NCBI GenBank assembly: GCA_963665015.2
Contig: CAXXSY010000003.1
Span: forward strand, 1,116,001 to 1,180,000
DNA length: 64,000 nucleotides
Direction of reading: 5' to 3'
Origin: G963662655 sp963665015
GTDB taxonomy: Bacteria > Cloacimonadota > Cloacimonadia > Cloacimonadales > JAIOQZ01
This document shows positions 40,405-48,968 of the stretch, piece by piece (position 1 is the stretch's first letter; each line of letters opens with the position of its first letter). Under the pieces are notes generated by a model, which did no database searches, was not told the origin of the DNA, and saw nothing but the letters and a program-made list of their open reading frames with translations. The translations under genes were made by a program, and so were the position numbers.

Positions 40405-41517
40405 ATGGCGGAACTTCTTAATTTTCTCAGCACGACGGCTTTCGCGCAATTTACCTGGCAATACGGTGTGATGATCGTCGTCGGTCTGATCTTCATCTAT
40501 CTGGGGATCGCCAAGGACTACGAGCCGCTGCTGCTGGTGCCGATCGGATTCGGTATCGTACTGGGCAACATCCCGGGCAGCCTCGGCGTTTACGACCTCG
40601 GATCGGTGTTCAATCAGATGTACTTCGGGGTGACCGGCGGTATCTATCCTCCGCTGATCTTCCTCGGAATCGGCGCGATGACCGACTTTTCGACCCTGAT
40701 AGCCAATCCGAAACTGATCCTGCTCGGTGCTGCCGCGCAGGTGGGTATCTTCGCGACGTTCTTCGGCGCGATCATGCTCGGGTTCACGATCGGTGAAGCC
40801 GGCGCGATCGGAATTATCGGCGGCGCCGACGGCCCGACCTCGATCTTCCTTTCGTCCAAGCTGGCTCCGCATCTGGTCGGTCCCATCGCCATCGCCGCGT
40901 ACTCGTACATGGCGCTGGTACCGGTGATTCAGCCGCCCATTATCCGGCTGCTGACCACCAAGCGCGAACGCCTGATCAAGATGAAGACCCCGCGACTGGT
41001 CAGCAAGCGTGAGAAGATTTTCTTCCCGCTGATCGCCGGCATCGTCACCATCTGTATCGCTCCTGGCGCCTCCGCGCTCTTGGGTATGCTGTTCTTCGGT
41101 AACCTGCTCAAGGAGAGCGGCGTGACCGAGCGCCTCGCCAACACGGCACGCAACGCGCTGATCGATATCGTGACCATCGTGCTCGGTTTCAGCGTTGGCG
41201 CCAGTACGCAGGCGGACGTGTTTCTGAAGGTCGATTCGGTGATGATATTCGCACTGGGCGCGTTCTCGTTCTGCGCCGCGACAGCAGGCGGATTGCTCTT
41301 CGCGAAGTTCATGAACCTGTTTTTAAAAGAGAAACTCAATCCCATGATCGGGGCTTCCGGTGTCTCAGCGGTGCCGGACAGCGCGCGGGTGGTTCACAAC
41401 GTGGGCAGGACCTACGACAAGTCGAATTACCTCCTGATGCATGCCATGGCGCCGAACGTTGCCGGTGTGATCGGCTCTGCCGTCGCCGCGGGTGTGCTGC
41501 TCGGTATTCTGGGATAA
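40405..41517 (+). CDS. mmdB: Sodium-pumping decarboxylase beta subunit
   Basis: 370 residues with about 10 hydrophobic helices. Family blocks: NQMYFGVTGGIYPPLIFLGI, GAMTDFSTLIANP, GIIGGADGPTSIFLSSKLAP (with the Asp thought to bind sodium), and SAVPDSARVVHNVG near the C-terminus. It decarboxylates carboxybiotin and exports Na+. Gene order alpha, gamma, biotin carrier, beta gives a full decarboxylase. Its stop codon abuts the C-rich dispersed repeat. Confidence 0.94.
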   Translation: MAELLNFLSTTAFAQFTWQYGVMIVVGLIFIYLGIAKDYEPLLLVPIGFGIVLGNIPGSLGVYDLGSVFNQMYFGVTGGIYPPLIFLGIGAMTDFSTLIANPKLILLGAAAQVGIFATFFGAIMLGFTIGEAGAIGIIGGADGPTSIFLSSKLAPHLVGPIAIAAYSYMALVPVIQPPIIRLLTTKRERLIKMKTPRLVSKREKIFFPLIAGIVTICIAPGASALLGMLFFGNLLKESGVTERLANTARNALIDIVTIVLGFSVGASTQADVFLKVDSVMIFALGAFSFCAATAGGLLFAKFMNLFLKEKLNPMIGASGVSAVPDSARVVHNVGRTYDKSNYLLMHAMAPNVAGVIGSAVAAGVLLGILG

Positions 41518-41550
41518 CCCCCCTTAATCCCCCCTTATCAAGGGGGTGAA
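41516..41550. repeat. C-rich dispersed repeat, copy 2
   Basis: 35 nt, one mismatch from the copy at 4575-4609, beginning inside the mmdB stop codon (TAA). CCCCCCTTATCAAGGGGG folds as a hairpin. Confidence 0.8.
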
Positions 41551-41560
41551 ATGATGTTTG

Positions 41561-41594
41561 CACCCCGGGTGATTATTCGCTCGGGGTGTTTTTT
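41561..41594 (+). terminator. Terminator of the decarboxylase operon
   Basis: CACCCCG (41561-41567) / CGGGGTG (41582-41588) followed by six Ts. Confidence 0.85.
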
Positions 41595-41598
41595 GAGA

Positions 41599-41717
41599 CC
41601 CTCACCCTGACCCTCTCCCACTTCGTGGGCGAGGGAACATCGCGCTTCAGATGATCATTCCTTATTGCTCCTTCTCCTCCCGATGCATCGGGACGGGAGA
41701 AGGCGGGGTGATGAGGG
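41599..41717. repeat. Nested palindromic intergenic element
   Basis: Ends CCCTCACCC (left) and GGGTGATGAGGG (right) are inverted. Inside are the hairpins CCCTCTCCCAC/GTGGGCGAGGG and TTCTCCTCCCG.../CGGGACGGGAGAA. REP- or MITE-like; no gene. Confidence 0.55.
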
Positions 41718-41728
41718 TATTGCCAACC

Positions 41729-41820
41729 GTAACCAACATTTCGTAAGAGACTCGCTTTGCTAATCTGGTATTTGCAAGCAAATACTACGGCTTTGCTTGT
41801 CACATTCACAAGTTGGTTAC
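41729..41820. repeat. 92-bp inverted-repeat element overlapping the birA stop
   Basis: GTAACCAAC (41729-41737) and GTTGGTTAC (41812-41820) are exact inverted copies. Inside lies the perfect palindrome GTATTTGCAAGCAAATAC (41768-41785). The right arm includes the birA stop codon (41817-41819). Confidence 0.5.
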
Positions 41821-42551
41821 AGCACCACCGTACCGCTGTAGAATGGCTGGATCATGCCATTATCGAGCTTTAGAAGCAGAGCGCCTTCCTTGTTGATGCC
41901 GACCGCCGTGCCTTCGAATCGCTTGAACGGCGTCTCGATAGCGATGGATTTACCTTTCAGAAAACAATTCCGGCGATAATACTCGTGAAAATGTTCCCAG
42001 CCAAACTCGATAAACTCGGGGAGCTTCGAGGCAAAGGTGTCGAAAAAGGTTTGCATGATCTCGAATCGGTCGTGCTCGGTACCGGTCAGGATCGAGATTG
42101 ACGAGGCGATGCTCTCGATGTCCTGCGGAAACTCGCGATTGTTGACGTTGATTCCGATGCCGATCAGGTGGTAGCGATGGAATTGGATGTGCTCGGTGTG
42201 GATACCGCATATCTTCTTGTCGTTCAGCATGATATCGTTGGGCCATTTGATTCTGCAATCGCCCTCTCCGATGAATTTATTCAGCGCTTGATGCAGGCAC
42301 ACTCCGGTGAACAGCGTGAAGTTGGACGATACCTCCAGTCCGAAGAGTCCGATGGTCATCCAGATACCGCCTTCGGGCGAGTGCCAGGATGCGCCGCGTC
42401 TGCCCTTCCCGGCGGATTGCTCGTCGGCGTAGATCAGGAAATTGCCCTGTACCCTGCGGTTGCGAATCATGGAATCGGCTTTCGACGTGGTGCTGCCGAC
42501 GCGCTTGAGGTGGATGATTTCGTCGAAGAAGGGGTGCTCGAAGTCGCTCAT
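41817..42551 (-). CDS. birA: Biotin-[carboxylase] protein ligase, catalytic type
   Basis: 244 residues without the N-terminal DNA-binding domain of E. coli BirA, so a ligase only. Active-site blocks: ADEQSAGKGRRGASWHSPEG, GIWMTIGL, KWPNDIMLNDKKICGIHTE and GIGINVNN. It attaches biotin to lysines such as Lys104 and Lys210 of the carrier encoded just across the terminator. Convergent with the decarboxylase operon. Confidence 0.93.
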   Translation of the reverse strand: MSDFEHPFFDEIIHLKRVGSTTSKADSMIRNRRVQGNFLIYADEQSAGKGRRGASWHSPEGGIWMTIGLFGLEVSSNFTLFTGVCLHQALNKFIGEGDCRIKWPNDIMLNDKKICGIHTEHIQFHRYHLIGIGINVNNREFPQDIESIASSISILTGTEHDRFEIMQTFFDTFASKLPEFIEFGWEHFHEYYRRNCFLKGKSIAIETPFKRFEGTAVGINKEGALLLKLDNGMIQPFYSGTVVL

Positions 42552-42559
42552 GATTTACC

Positions 42560-43633
42560 TCATATGATCAGCATCGCGTCGCCGTAGCTGAAGAATCGAT
42601 AGCGCATCTCGACCGCCTGCCGGTACGCTTCCATGATGTTCTCGAAGCCGGAGAACGCCGAGACCAGCATCAAGAGCGTGGAGCCCGGCATGTGGAAGTT
42701 GGTGACGAGTCCGTCCGCTATGGTGATTTTTCTACCCGGATAAACGAACAGGTCGGTCCATTTCTCGCCCGATTGTAGTTCGCCCGCCGATGAGAAAGAC
42801 TCGATGGTGCGCATACTGGTGGTGCCGACTGCCACGGTGCGGCGCCCTTCGCGCTTCGCGCGACGAACCGCGTCCGCGGTTTGCGGCGGGACGATGCAGA
42901 ATTCAGAATGCATGGCGTGCTCGCGAATGTCGTCTGTCCGCACGGGGCGGAACGTGCCCAGCCCGACATGCAGGATCACCTCGGCGAATTCGATACCCTT
43001 GTCGCGCAGGACATCCATCAGGGCGGGCGTGAAATGGAGTCCCGCCGTGGGCGCCGCCACCGACCCGCGCTGCCCGGCATAGACGGTTTGGTAGGTCTGG
43101 CGGTCTTTCTCTTCGGCTTCGCGCTCGATGTAGGGCGGTAGGGGCATCTTTCCGTACCGATCCAGCGTTTGCCAGAAATCGCCTTGGTGGATGAACTCGA
43201 CGACGCGGTTGTGTTCTTCGGTGCGTCCGTGGACGATCGCCTCGAAACCCTCGCCGATGTGGACGCGAATGCCGCTCCTGGTGCGGGCGGATGGACGTAC
43301 CATGCACTCCCAGCGGCTCTCTTCGAGGTGGTTGAGCAGGAAAATCTCGACCTGTCCGCCGGTCGTCTTCCTGCCGAAGATGCGCGCGGGAATCACGCGG
43401 GTGCGGTTGATGATCAGCAGATCGCCTTTCCGCAGTAGCTCCGGTAATCGTGTAAAACGTGTGTGATCGATCGCGCCGCTACTTCGGTCGAGCTTGAGCA
43501 GGCGCGATTCCGAGCGGTTATCCAGCGGGTACTGCGCGATCAACTCCTTGGGCAGATCGTACTCGTAGCTGGTGCGTCTGTATTGAAACGGGATGTCAGT
43601 ATCCGGTGTTTTCGGCTTTTTCGAGGATGGCAT
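42560..43633 (-). CDS. queA: tRNA ribosyltransferase-isomerase QueA
   Basis: 357 residues. It moves the ribosyl group of S-adenosylmethionine onto 7-deazaguanine in tRNA to give epoxyqueuosine. Signatures: YDLPKELIAQYPLDNRSESR, INRTRVIPARIFGRKTTGG, SVAAPTAGLHFTP, VILHVGLGTFRPV, TTSMRTIES and NFHMPGSTLLMLVSAF. It begins with an extra ~20 polar residues. Its start lies 38 bases inside the DUF3108 gene, and birA starts 8 bases after its stop: a minus-strand operon runs coaBC, SDR, DUF3108, queA, birA. Confidence 0.95.
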   Translation of the reverse strand: MPSSKKPKTPDTDIPFQYRRTSYEYDLPKELIAQYPLDNRSESRLLKLDRSSGAIDHTRFTRLPELLRKGDLLIINRTRVIPARIFGRKTTGGQVEIFLLNHLEESRWECMVRPSARTRSGIRVHIGEGFEAIVHGRTEEHNRVVEFIHQGDFWQTLDRYGKMPLPPYIEREAEEKDRQTYQTVYAGQRGSVAAPTAGLHFTPALMDVLRDKGIEFAEVILHVGLGTFRPVRTDDIREHAMHSEFCIVPPQTADAVRRAKREGRRTVAVGTTSMRTIESFSSAGELQSGEKWTDLFVYPGRKITIADGLVTNFHMPGSTLLMLVSAFSGFENIMEAYRQAVEMRYRFFSYGDAMLII

Positions 43634-44339
43634 AAAAATTCCAGAGTCCGATTTTGCTTTTTACCTGCACGGGTATCTTGTATTGGTCGTCGGTGAGCCA
43701 GATTTCGATGCGTCCCGATTGCTTGAAGATCGCGTCACCCTGCAAGAGCGGTTCGATCAGGATGCACCGTTTCTGGCCGAAGATGGTGTCGAGTGTCTCG
43801 AATTTGTGGATGAGCACGGTGGCGCGGTAGTCGCGTCCATCGGCGACGACGTTGACGTAGAGTGTGTCGCCGGGAGCGAAATCGCTGATGCGCACCCGGT
43901 AGAGCGAGCTGAGGATGTCCTGCGTGTCCTCCGGGATATCCATGCGCTGTTCCTTCATCTTCTGCTTCTTGAAATCGTATCGATTGTAGATCGTGAAGCC
44001 CTGCTCCGGGTAGTAGAAATGGATGCGCAACTGCCGGTAGGAGCCTTCGTGCAGGTTCTTGCTGAATTTGTGGGTTATGTGCCGACGGGCGTCCCAGAGG
44101 GACGTGATTTCGTCGCGTACCTTGTAGAAATTATCGAAAAACGAGTTGGTCCGAGCCTTGGACACGATCTCGAAACAGGGAATCGTGTCGCGCAAGGTGG
44201 TCGGATTGAACGTGATATCGGCCTTCCCGGCGCTGACACCGGCGTATTTGACGTTGAAGGTGAGCTTTTCGCCGGGATTGACGGCACTCAACGCCACAAA
44301 ACATGAGAGCAAGATAATGTAGGCGACATGTTTATTCAT
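43596..44339 (-). CDS. DUF3108-domain periplasmic protein
   Basis: 247 residues. Signal peptide (1-19), then GEKLTFNVKYAGVSAGKADI, FYKVRDEITSLWD, LLQGDAIFKQSGRIEIWLTD and a final IPVQVKSKIGLWNFYAILEK, typical of DUF3108 proteins, which look lipocalin- or LolA-like beta-rich and have no proven function. Overlaps queA by 38 bases and follows the SDR gene by 4 bases. Confidence 0.88.
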   Translation of the reverse strand: MNKHVAYIILLSCFVALSAVNPGEKLTFNVKYAGVSAGKADITFNPTTLRDTIPCFEIVSKARTNSFFDNFYKVRDEITSLWDARRHITHKFSKNLHEGSYRQLRIHFYYPEQGFTIYNRYDFKKQKMKEQRMDIPEDTQDILSSLYRVRISDFAPGDTLYVNVVADGRDYRATVLIHKFETLDTIFGQKRCILIEPLLQGDAIFKQSGRIEIWLTDDQYKIPVQVKSKIGLWNFYAILEKAENTGY

Positions 44340-44343
44340 GCAT

Positions 44344-45063
44344 CTAAATCTTCCCGCCGGTCAGGTAAAACTCTTCACCGGTCAGGTAGCTGTTTTCGTT
44401 CGACACCAGGAACCGGCACAGTCCGTAGATGTCGTTCGGTTTCGCCAGCCTTCCCTGCGGGATGCGGGCGAGCTGCTTACGATAGTATTCCTCGCGGAAC
44501 AGCCGGTACATCTCGGGGAAGTGGGTGTCGTCAATCTCAACGGGTCCGGGCGACAGAACGTTACACAGCACGTCTTTCTCTTCGAGGGCGACGGTGCGGC
44601 AGATGTTTCCGATCGCGGCTTTGGACGCGGCGTAGGCGCTGCCGTTCATCAGCCCGATCCGGCTGACGTCCGAGCCGAAGAGAACGATCCGGCCGGGCTT
44701 CGCATGGCGCAGGATCGGGATGGTCGCCTTCAGGATATGGTAGCAGCCCAGCACGTTGCTGTCGAGCGTCGCTTTCCAGTGCTCGGGATCGGTGCTCGCG
44801 AGGTTCATGAAATCGGTGCTGCGAACAGAAGCCGTGTGGATCAGGGCTTGCGGTTTGGATCGTAGCGAATCGATTGCGCTTTGAACCTGCTGCCAATTGC
44901 CGAGTTCGACCGAATGCGCCTCGACGCTGTCATGCTCGATGAGCTGCTCGATGCGATCCGATTTCCAGCGGTGGAACAGGATCAGCGCGTGTCCGTCATC
45001 AAGGAATTTTTGTGCCAGATACGATCCGATATTGCCGTTTGCGCCGGTGATCAGGATGGTCAT
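44344..45063 (-). CDS. Short-chain dehydrogenase/reductase
   Basis: 239 residues. Cofactor motif TGANGNIGSYLAQKF at the N-terminus; catalytic Tyr and Lys in SAYAASKAAIGN; C-terminal LTGEEFYLTGGKI as in FabG-like enzymes. The substrate cannot be told. Its start overlaps the coaBC stop (ATGA at 45060-45063). Confidence 0.88.
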   Translation of the reverse strand: MTILITGANGNIGSYLAQKFLDDGHALILFHRWKSDRIEQLIEHDSVEAHSVELGNWQQVQSAIDSLRSKPQALIHTASVRSTDFMNLASTDPEHWKATLDSNVLGCYHILKATIPILRHAKPGRIVLFGSDVSRIGLMNGSAYAASKAAIGNICRTVALEEKDVLCNVLSPGPVEIDDTHFPEMYRLFREEYYRKQLARIPQGRLAKPNDIYGLCRFLVSNENSYLTGEEFYLTGGKI

Positions 45064-46226
45064 CGATCGTCTCCGGTGGCGATGTCCAGCAGCTTGTGCG
45101 CGATCTCGAACTTGTCGCCGGAAAGCTCGTTAATGCATGTTTTGCCGACGACATACAGGTGCGAATCGTCCTGCCCCGACACGGATATCTTGTTGCCGCA
45201 GATCAGGTCGAGATTTTTACTCTCCAGCTTCTTGCGGGCGTTTTCGACGATGTTGTCGCTCTCGGCGGCGAATCCGACGAGTATCTGATCCGGTCTCCTG
45301 CTCTCCCCGAGCGCTTTCAGAATGTCCTGCGTGCGTTTCATGGGAAGGTTCAGGTCGCCCGACTTTTTCATCTTGCCGGAGACGGGCTCGGTGAAGGTGT
45401 AGTCGGTCACGGCGGCGGTCATGAAAAGGTAGTCGCAATTCGGGAAATGCTCGACGCAGGCGTTGTGCATCTCCTGGGCGGTCTCGGCGCGGATTGCGTC
45501 GAGGTAGTAGGGGAGAGGCTCGTCCAGGTGCGCGCGGATCAGCGTAACGTCCGCTCCGCGAAGATATGCCGCGCGTGCGAGCGCGAGGCCGGTCTTACCG
45601 GAGGAGTGGTTGGTCAGGAATCGCATATCGTCCAGATGCTCACGGCAGGCCCCGGCGGTGATCATGATGCGTCGTCCGGCGAGGTCTCGTTTGTACGCGA
45701 CATACGTGCGGATGGCGTAGAGAATCTCTTCGGTGGCGGGGAATCGTCCCTTGCCCACGTAACCGCATGCGAGTCTGCCTTTTTCCGGTTCGAGGATCAT
45801 CCAGCCGTGGCGTTCGAGCTTCTGGATGTTCTCCTGCACGATGGTGTTTTCGTACATGTGGACGTTCATGGCGGGAACGATCAGCTTTGGCCCGTGCACT
45901 GCCACCGCGGTGGTGGAGAGCAGGTCGTCCGCGATGCCGGATGCGAGCTTGCCGATGATGTTGGCGGTGGCGGGTGCGATAACCGCGATATCGGCCCAGT
46001 CCGCCAGATCGATGTGCGCGATGGGTGCGTCCGGGTTGAACGCGTGGGTTTCCACCTGGTCACGCGTGATGGCCCTGATGGCGTCGGGCGTGACGAACTT
46101 CTGGCTGTTTCCGGTCATGATCGTCCGCACCTTCGCGCCGGACTTGACCAGCCTGCTTGCCAGATCGAGCGCTTTGTACGCCGCGATGCCGCCTGTGATT
46201 CCGAGTAGGACTTTTTTATTTTTCAT
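45060..46226 (-). CDS. coaBC: Bifunctional phosphopantothenoylcysteine decarboxylase/phosphopantothenate-cysteine ligase
   Basis: 388 residues from the ATG at 46226, with GAGG 7 bases upstream. CoaC half: GITGGIAAYKALDLASRL, the flavin/substrate block VPAMNVHMYEN, and the flexible loop with active Cys in ACGYVGKGRF. CoaB half: ITAGACREHLDDMRFLTNHS, SGKTGLALARAAYLRGADV and VGFAAE. It makes 4'-phosphopantetheine from phosphopantothenate for coenzyme A. First gene of the leftward operon, divergent from rimP. Confidence 0.95.
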   Translation of the reverse strand: MKNKKVLLGITGGIAAYKALDLASRLVKSGAKVRTIMTGNSQKFVTPDAIRAITRDQVETHAFNPDAPIAHIDLADWADIAVIAPATANIIGKLASGIADDLLSTTAVAVHGPKLIVPAMNVHMYENTIVQENIQKLERHGWMILEPEKGRLACGYVGKGRFPATEEILYAIRTYVAYKRDLAGRRIMITAGACREHLDDMRFLTNHSSGKTGLALARAAYLRGADVTLIRAHLDEPLPYYLDAIRAETAQEMHNACVEHFPNCDYLFMTAAVTDYTFTEPVSGKMKKSGDLNLPMKRTQDILKALGESRRPDQILVGFAAESDNIVENARKKLESKNLDLICGNKISVSGQDDSHLYVVGKTCINELSGDKFEIAHKLLDIATGDDR

Positions 46227-46580
46227 TGTATCCTCGTTTATGCGAATAAAAAGACTCGCGTAACCTTGTAAAGGAAAAACGAAATGAATCGACCGGAACG
46301 TGAATCGAATCCGTTTGCAAGGCATAACCTCTTCATTTGGAAGTTGTTTGTCGTGATCAGTATAACCATTTGAAAAACAATAAAATGGATTTTGCTGAAG
46401 CGCGAAATAATGGCTTGACAAATATCGCCTTCGGTATTTTTTCGTACCGTGTTTGTTTCGACAGACAAAAAAAGCCAGATGTTCGGTTGAGAAACTGACT
46501 GTCGTAGTCAGTTTTTTTTATGATGCAAAGTGCATTTCATTAAAAACATCGGGCGTAAATTTTCGAAAGAGGTCGGATAA
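46227..46580. promoter_or_regulatory. Divergent promoter region and leader of the rimP-nusA operon
   Basis: A perfect TTGACA lies at 46415-46420 on the plus strand; candidate -10 boxes (TATTTT at 46435) are poorly spaced. Downstream are a CGGTA/TACCG hairpin (46431-46449), a strong terminator-like stem (46492-46519) and AGAGG before rimP. The coaBC promoter must also lie here but none is obvious. Confidence 0.45.
46492..46519 (+). terminator. Terminator-like attenuator in the rimP leader
   Basis: AAACTGACT (46492-46500) pairs perfectly with AGTCAGTTT (46506-46514) around a 5-nt loop and runs into eight Ts (46512-46519). It lies between the candidate promoter and rimP, so it could attenuate the operon; no plus-strand gene upstream needs it. 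Confidence 0.7.
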
Positions 46581-47054
46581 ATGGACAAGCGATTTCAGGA
46601 GCTCGAATCGATCGCGAAGGAACTCTGCCAGAAGCAGGGTGTCGCGCTGTATGATCTGGAGGTGAAGGACACACGCAAAGGCAAGATTGTCGCGGTGTTC
46701 CTGACCAAGATCGGCGGGGTGACCGTTGATGACTGCGCGCGGATTAGCCGGGAGATGGAGCAGGAACTCGATAGCAAAGACCTCTTCCCTGGAAGCTATT
46801 TTCTGGAAGTCTCTTCGGCCGGACTGGAGCGTCCGCTGAAGCTGAAAAAGCACTTTGTCAGCGCGATCAACGAACTGGTTCGCGTCACCTGGAAAGAGGG
46901 CGAAAAGACCTTCTCGCACGATGGAATCCTTCAGGAAGTTCGTGAGGACGACATCGTGATCAACGTAGATGACGAAGAGATGACCGTACCCTATAAGGAA
47001 ATCCGCAAGGCAAAGACGGTTTTCGTAATGAAGAACAGCAAGAACAGGCAATGA
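46581..47054 (+). CDS. rimP: Ribosome maturation factor RimP
   Basis: 157 residues. Typical features: YDLEVKDTRKGKIVAVFLTK, GGVTVDDCARISREMEQELD, SYFLEVSSAGLERPLKLKKH and a C-terminal SH3-like domain (ILQEVREDDIVINVDDEEMT, VPYKEIRKAK). It helps mature the 30S subunit. First gene of the conserved nusA-infB operon, behind the attenuator-like leader. Confidence 0.95.
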   Translation: MDKRFQELESIAKELCQKQGVALYDLEVKDTRKGKIVAVFLTKIGGVTVDDCARISREMEQELDSKDLFPGSYFLEVSSAGLERPLKLKKHFVSAINELVRVTWKEGEKTFSHDGILQEVREDDIVINVDDEEMTVPYKEIRKAKTVFVMKNSKNRQ

Positions 47055-47067
47055 GGGAGTCGCAGAC

Positions 47068-48303
47068 ATGGCAGCAAACCTGATGGCAATCGTAAATGAG
47101 CTGGCGGCAATCAAGCAGCTCGACAAAAGCAAGGTGGCGGAGATTATCAAGGAAGGGCTGTTCATAGCCATATCCAAGAAGCTCGAGCCGGAGAATGAAC
47201 TCGAGATCGTCACCAACTACGAGAGAAGCGCTGTTGTGGCGAGATTCAAGCGCCACGTGGTGGAGCAGGATTTTCAGCTCGGCGAGATCTCGCTGGAAGA
47301 TGCTCGCGATAATTTCGATCCGGACGCTGAAGTCGATGACTGGATCGATGTCGAGATGCAGATACACGAGTTCGAACCCAAGGTGATCAAGAACGCGCGC
47401 AAGGCGATTCAGGAAAAGATCAAGCTGCTCGAGGAAGAGCGCATCATGTTCGACTACGAGAAGCAGCACAAGCAGATCGTGACCGGCAAGATTCGCAAGG
47501 TTGATTACAACGGCTACACGGTCGATATCGGCTACGCGGACGCGCTTCTGCCTGTCGAAGAGCAGGTGGATGACGAGTATTACAAGGTTGGCGACCTGGT
47601 TCGTGCCTATGTGCTGAACATCCGCAAGCTGAAAGCGGACGTGAAGGTGATCCTCTCGCGTACCCATCCCGAGTTTGTTAAAAAGCTGTTCGAGAGCGAG
47701 ATTCCGGAGGTTTTTTCCGGCGAGATCGAGCTACGCAAGATCGTGCGCGAGCCCGGTCTGCGAACGAAGGTGTGTGTCTCTTCAACGGACAAGAACATCG
47801 ATCCGGCGGGAAGCTGCCTGGGTCCCAAAGGCATCCGTATCGAGCAGATTCGTAAGGAACTCCACAGCGAGCAGATCGACATCGTGGTGTGGGACGAATC
47901 GCCGGAGCAATTTATCGCCAACGCCATCGGAAACGACCTGGTGGAGCGTGTGTATCTGGCGGATCGCGGCAAGTTCGCCCGCGTGATCGTGCAGGGACAC
48001 AACAAGAACCTCGCCATCGGTAAAAAAGGAAAGAACGTCAAGCTTGCGGCGAAACTGACCGAGTTCAAGCTTGATATCTATACAGAAGAAGAATTCGAAG
48101 AGAAGATTTCGGAAGAGAGACGGATCACCAGTCATGTGATCGAGCTGGACGGAATCACGACGAAGATTGCGGACATTCTCAAGGATCACGGCTATACTTC
48201 GGTGCAGGATATTCACGAAGCGTCGGTGGAAGAGCTGTGTAACCTGGAAGGAATCGGCGAGAAGACCGCGATCCGGTTGAAGGAATCCGCAGCGCTCTTC
48301 TGA
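47068..48303 (+). CDS. nusA: Transcription termination/antitermination factor NusA
   Basis: 411 residues. An N-terminal RNA-polymerase-binding domain (1-125), S1 domain (VTGKIRKVDYNGYTVDIGYA, ~135-205), two KH domains (SSTDKNIDPAGSCLGPKGIR; VQGHNKNLAIGKKGKNVKLA) and a short helix-hairpin-helix tail (CNLEGIGEKTAIRLKESA). Controls pausing, termination and antitermination. If the leader hairpin is regulated, NusA itself may be involved (inference). The ylxR/rnpM start overlaps its last base. Confidence 0.96.
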   Translation: MAANLMAIVNELAAIKQLDKSKVAEIIKEGLFIAISKKLEPENELEIVTNYERSAVVARFKRHVVEQDFQLGEISLEDARDNFDPDAEVDDWIDVEMQIHEFEPKVIKNARKAIQEKIKLLEEERIMFDYEKQHKQIVTGKIRKVDYNGYTVDIGYADALLPVEEQVDDEYYKVGDLVRAYVLNIRKLKADVKVILSRTHPEFVKKLFESEIPEVFSGEIELRKIVREPGLRTKVCVSSTDKNIDPAGSCLGPKGIRIEQIRKELHSEQIDIVVWDESPEQFIANAIGNDLVERVYLADRGKFARVIVQGHNKNLAIGKKGKNVKLAAKLTEFKLDIYTEEEFEEKISEERRITSHVIELDGITTKIADILKDHGYTSVQDIHEASVEELCNLEGIGEKTAIRLKESAALF

Positions 48304-48554
48304 TGCCGAATCGATCGTCGCACGCGGGACATGTTCCGCAAAGAACCTGTGTGATTTGCAGGAAGAAGGCGGAAAAGGAAAGGCTGCTGCGGCTGGTCGT
48401 GCTGGATGGTGAATATTTCATCGACATGTCCGGTACATTGCAGCGACGCGGTCTCTATGTGTGTGACGACAATATGTGCCTGGAGCGCTTGGACAAGTGG
48501 CATCAAAAAAGGGTGCGAAAGTCCGTCAGAAAGAAGCTCCGGTCAATCAGGTAA
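48303..48554 (+). CDS. rnpM: YlxR/RnpM RNA-binding protein
   Basis: 83 residues. PQRTCVICRKKAEKERLLRL and GRxxY-like RRGLYVCDDNMCLE are the DUF448 signature. In Firmicutes this protein (RnpM) binds RNase P RNA; by family it is an RNA-binding regulator. Strongly basic tail. The usual place between nusA and infB. Confidence 0.92.
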   Translation: MPNRSSHAGHVPQRTCVICRKKAEKERLLRLVVLDGEYFIDMSGTLQRRGLYVCDDNMCLERLDKWHQKRVRKSVRKKLRSIR

Positions 48555-48638
48555 CCGGACCGTCAGGCTCCTGTAAGTTTTGCCGAAGGTAACAACCTGG
48601 AATCTTACTCAGCTTGGCATGAACATAAAGGATAATAC

Positions 48639-48956
48639 GTGGATCAAGGCAAGATCGAAGAAAAGGTCATGACGCTGGTACACTTCGCGCGCAAGGCGAG
48701 GAAGCTTGTAATCGGCTACGACGCGGTGCGTCGCTCGGTCGAATCGGGTCATGCTTTTCTGGTATTGATCGCGAGCGACCTGGAAAAGGGCAGAAGGCGT
48801 AGCGTGCGATTTCTGTGCGAGCAGACGAAGGTTTCGATGTACGATTTCGCGCAGAAAGAGACTATCGGAACGTCGCTGAACACCCGGGATGTTGGAATCC
48901 TGGCGATCGAAGACCGGAACCTTGCCGCTGGGATACGCAAATATTTGGACGAATAG
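48639..48956 (+). CDS. L7Ae/YlxQ-family ribosomal-like RNA-binding protein
   Basis: 105 residues with a GTG start after AAAGGA. L7Ae-like fold: HFARKARKLVIGYDAVRRSV, HAFLVLIASDLEKGRRR, then TSLNTRDVGILAIEDRNLA. Members bind kink-turn RNA; the YlxQ type is nearly always in the nusA-infB operon, as here. The 84 bases before it are non-coding. Confidence 0.88.
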   Translation: MDQGKIEEKVMTLVHFARKARKLVIGYDAVRRSVESGHAFLVLIASDLEKGRRRSVRFLCEQTKVSMYDFAQKETIGTSLNTRDVGILAIEDRNLAAGIRKYLDE

Positions 48957-48968
48957 GTTGGAGGAAAC

